Source: Winogradskyella sp. PC-19
GTDB lineage: Bacteria > Bacteroidota > Bacteroidia > Flavobacteriales > Flavobacteriaceae
Assembly: GCF_002163855.1 (NCBI RefSeq)
Contig: NZ_CP019332.1
Span: 909,145-973,144 of the forward strand
Direction: 5' to 3'
DNA: 64,000 nucleotides
In this document: positions 62,007 through 64,000 of the stretch, piece after piece
How positions within the stretch are numbered: the stretch's first letter is position 1
Layout of the letters: the number at the start of each line of letters is the position of its first letter
Program-made: the position numbers and the translations under genes
Notes under the pieces: generated by a model
What the model saw: the letters and a program-made list of their open reading frames with translations, nothing else
Told to the model about the DNA's origin: nothing
Database searches by the model: none

Positions 62007-62972
62007 TTGAAAACTGAATCCTCTATTCTAGATATCGCAAAGTCTACAATAACTATGGAAAGCAATGCAATTGCTAACCTTGTTGACTTATTAACTGATG
62101 ATTTTGCAAATGCTACCGAACTCATTTACAACTCCAAAGGCCGTGTTATTATTACCGGAATTGGAAAAAGCGCAATCATAGCCAATAAGATTGTCGCCAC
62201 TTTAAACTCTACAGGAACGCCATCTGTTTTTATGCACGCCGCAGATGCAATACATGGAGATTTAGGACTAATCTTGGAAGATGATGTGGTCATTTGTATT
62301 TCAAAAAGCGGAAATACACCAGAAATTAAAGTTTTAGTTCCTCTTATAAAAAATGCTAAGAATAAAATGATTGCTATTACAGGCAACAAAGATTCATTTT
62401 TAGGACAGCAAGCCGATTATGTACTTAATGCTTATGTAGAACAAGAAGCTTGTCCAAACAACTTAGCACCTACCACAAGTACAACAGCGCAATTAGTTAT
62501 TGGTGACGCTTTGGCTGTTTGTCTTTTAAAACTCCGTGGATTTTCGAGCAGAGATTTTGCAAAATACCATCCTGGTGGCGCATTAGGAAAACGTTTATAT
62601 CTCAGAGTTAATGATTTGTCATCGGTAAATCAAAAACCTGAAGTGACATTAGATGCTAGCCTAAAAGAAGTTATCATAGAAATTTCTGAAAAAATGTTAG
62701 GCGTCACTGCTGTTACACAAGACTCAAAAATAGTAGGCATAATTACTGATGGCGATTTGAGACGTATGCTTAGTAAAAGTGATGATATTGCACATTTGAC
62801 TGCTAAAGAAATTATGGGTAGCAGCCCAAAAAGCATAAGCGAAGATGCCATGGCCGTAGACGCTAAGGAAGTTATGGAAGAGTTTGGTATTTCTCAATTA
62901 TTAGTTGAAAAGGACGGAAAGTATGCTGGTGTTGTTCACTTACACGATTTAATAAAAGAAGGCATAATCTAA
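62007..62972 (+). CDS. kdsD: arabinose-5-phosphate isomerase (KpsF/GutQ/KdsD family)
   Basis: This enzyme of about 321 residues converts ribulose 5-phosphate to arabinose 5-phosphate, the first step toward KDO of lipopolysaccharide. The SIS domain (GRVIITGIGKSAIIANKIVAT, in parts, CISKSGNTPEIKVLVP, and EACPNNLAPTTSTTAQLVIG in parts) is followed by GGALGKRLYLRV and two CBS domains (about 210-320). There is no early ATG: TTG 62007 or 62001 are the candidate starts, as the next ATG at 62055 would remove conserved residues. tatC starts on the last base of its stop. Confidence 0.93.
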   Translation: MKTESSILDIAKSTITMESNAIANLVDLLTDDFANATELIYNSKGRVIITGIGKSAIIANKIVATLNSTGTPSVFMHAADAIHGDLGLILEDDVVICISKSGNTPEIKVLVPLIKNAKNKMIAITGNKDSFLGQQADYVLNAYVEQEACPNNLAPTTSTTAQLVIGDALAVCLLKLRGFSSRDFAKYHPGGALGKRLYLRVNDLSSVNQKPEVTLDASLKEVIIEISEKMLGVTAVTQDSKIVGIITDGDLRRMLSKSDDIAHLTAKEIMGSSPKSISEDAMAVDAKEVMEEFGISQLLVEKDGKYAGVVHLHDLIKEGII

Positions 62973-63808
62973 TGGCAAAAAAACCTGTTGACGAAATGTC
63001 TTTTCTTGACCATCTTGAAGATTTAAGGTGGCATCTTATTAGAATTACAATAGCTATTCTCATAGCTGGTATTGTAGCATTCTGTTTTCCTAAGATTCTG
63101 TTTGGTGTTATTATTTTCGGGCCAACAGAAATGACTTTCCCAACATACCAATGGTTATGTGAAATGTCACAGATGATGGGTATTCAAGATACGACCTTTT
63201 GTGCAGACAGGTTTCCATTTGACTTACAAAACAGAGCTGTTGCAGGACAATTCTCAACTCATATATGGACATCGATATATGCCGGTTTTATAATAGCATT
63301 TCCTTATGTCTTATATCAATTATGGCGATTTATTAGTCCAGGTTTAAAGAAAAATGAACGTAAAAATTCAAGAGGATTTATTATTGTTGCTTCTTTTTTA
63401 TTCTTTACAGGTGTCTTATTTGGATATTATGTCATTACACCGTTATCCTTTAACTTTTTAGCTAATTATAGCATAAGTGATTTGGTTGTTAACGACTTTG
63501 ATTTAGACTCTGTTATAGCTGTTGTAAAGTCTTCTTCGTTGGCTTCAGGATTAGTATTTGAACTTCCAATTATTGTTTATTTCTTGACTAAAGTCGGTTT
63601 AGTCACTCCTGAAATAATGAAAAAATACAGGAAATTCGCCCTAGTCATTGTATTAATAATATCAGCAGTAATTACTCCACCAGACCTTAATAGTCAGGTA
63701 ATTGTAGCTGTTCCAATTTTAATACTATATCAAGTTAGTATATTAATTTCGCGAATAGTTGTAAGGAATCAAAAAAGAAAAGAACGAAAACAGAAAGCAA
63801 AAGCATAA
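62972..63808 (+). CDS. tatC: twin-arginine translocase subunit TatC
   Basis: This is a 278-residue membrane protein with six predicted helices. The N-terminal FLDHLEDLRWHLIRITIAI and the central FIISPGLKKNERK-like stretch (RFISPGLKKNERKNSRGF) are TatC hallmarks, and FELPIIVYFLTKVGLV matches the fifth helix region. The first periplasmic loop is longer than in E. coli TatC, as is usual in Bacteroidota. TatC recognises twin-arginine signal peptides. The start overlaps the kdsD stop by one base. Confidence 0.95.
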   Translation: MAKKPVDEMSFLDHLEDLRWHLIRITIAILIAGIVAFCFPKILFGVIIFGPTEMTFPTYQWLCEMSQMMGIQDTTFCADRFPFDLQNRAVAGQFSTHIWTSIYAGFIIAFPYVLYQLWRFISPGLKKNERKNSRGFIIVASFLFFTGVLFGYYVITPLSFNFLANYSISDLVVNDFDLDSVIAVVKSSSLASGLVFELPIIVYFLTKVGLVTPEIMKKYRKFALVIVLIISAVITPPDLNSQVIVAVPILILYQVSILISRIVVRNQKRKERKQKAKA

Positions 63809-63812
63809 AAAA

Positions 63813-64000
63813 ATGTCAGACGTTGTAAAAGAATTTAATGAGTACCGTTCTAAAATGAACGATAAAATATTAGCAGATAAAAATAAGATTGTAAGACGCA
63901 TCTTCAATTTAGACACCAATGCATTTGCAGCTGGTGCTTTAGATGTAAAAACAAAAGAACTACTTGGTCTGGTTGCCTCTACAGTATTGCGTTGTGATGA
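63813..64000 (+). CDS. carboxymuconolactone decarboxylase/AhpD-like protein, 3' end cut by window
   Basis: Only the first 62 codons are in the window. They begin at ATG 63813, 4 bases after tatC. The visible part reads as a helical segment (VVKEFNEYRSKMNDKILADK) ending in LDVKTKELLGLVASTVLRCD, which matches the start of the carboxymuconolactone decarboxylase family just before its CxxC motif. The gene is probably in one transcript with kdsD and tatC. Confidence 0.75.
   Translation, partial: MSDVVKEFNEYRSKMNDKILADKNKIVRRIFNLDTNAFAAGALDVKTKELLGLVASTVLRCD

Noticed and set aside
1-64000. Search for CRISPR arrays, defence islands, transposases, phage genes, tRNA or rRNA genes
   Set aside because: None was found by reading; gene order, base composition and short gaps look like ordinary core chromosome.

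Overview
This window looks like core chromosome of a marine-type member of the Flavobacteriaceae (phylum Bacteroidota). The DNA is strongly AT-rich. Several promoters carry the Bacteroidota -7 element TAnnTTTG instead of a -10 TATAAT box. One secreted nuclease ends in a type IX secretion (gliding-motility/Por) sorting domain. The gene families (fused CcoN-CcoO oxidase, LETM1-related biofilm protein, 2TM proteins, cyclophilin-FKBP fusion) are also typical of the group. I see no rRNA or tRNA gene, CRISPR array, insertion sequence, prophage or integration site, and no gap between genes exceeds 300 bases.

Layout. 1-5.1 kb: end of a phosphohexomutase gene, an MsbA-type ABC exporter, then an ECF sigma factor with a probable anti-sigma membrane protein and a small Spy-like periplasmic sensor. 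5.1-12.9 kb: YCF48-like lipoprotein (minus strand), RNA m5C methyltransferase, secreted endonuclease I, a small exported protein, purL. 13-20.9 kb: fatty-acid degradation block, with acyl-CoA ligase followed by an operon of MarR regulator, 3-hydroxyacyl-CoA dehydrogenase/enoyl-CoA hydratase fusion, thiolase and acyl-CoA dehydrogenase; two copies of a 20-bp palindrome sit in the operon promoter. 21-29.1 kb: exported propeller/NTF2 protein, M24 peptidase-like lipoprotein, CBM9 protein, and a tight M28-M23-M1-YdeI gene string. 29.1-37.2 kb: AAA+/VWA pair, a large Asp-box propeller protein and an S9 peptidase.

37.2-50.2 kb is a microaerobic respiration locus: an FNR-type regulator, the copper ATPase CcoI, CcoS, fused CcoNO, CcoQ, CcoP, CcoG, CcoH, a DsbD/UreH-like membrane protein, then hemN-uspA on the minus strand and a Cu/Zn superoxide dismutase. 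Three promoters here (ccoI, ccoS-ccoNOQP, hemN-uspA) carry the same oriented element, ATGAYAAATRTCAT followed directly by RTTTTAAA. Each has its centre exactly 36.5 bp from the G of the -7 element, which matches class II FNR activation. I regard this as the strongest finding of the window.

50.2-57.6 kb: LETM1-related protein, a degenerate J-domain protein, and a minus-strand operon running DUF2141, TPR protein, LytS-type histidine kinase fused to a 2TM domain, three free 2TM proteins and a LytTR response regulator. Lone lipoprotein and hypothetical genes follow. 57.6-64 kb: dual cyclophilin-FKBP isomerase, two unknown genes, RecQ, arabinose-5-phosphate isomerase, TatC and the start of a carboxymuconolactone decarboxylase-like gene cut by the window edge.

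Several start codons were moved from an upstream in-frame TTG to a downstream ATG. In four cases (6338, 8626, 49422, 58684) the earlier candidate start lies inside or upstream of the promoter -7 element itself.
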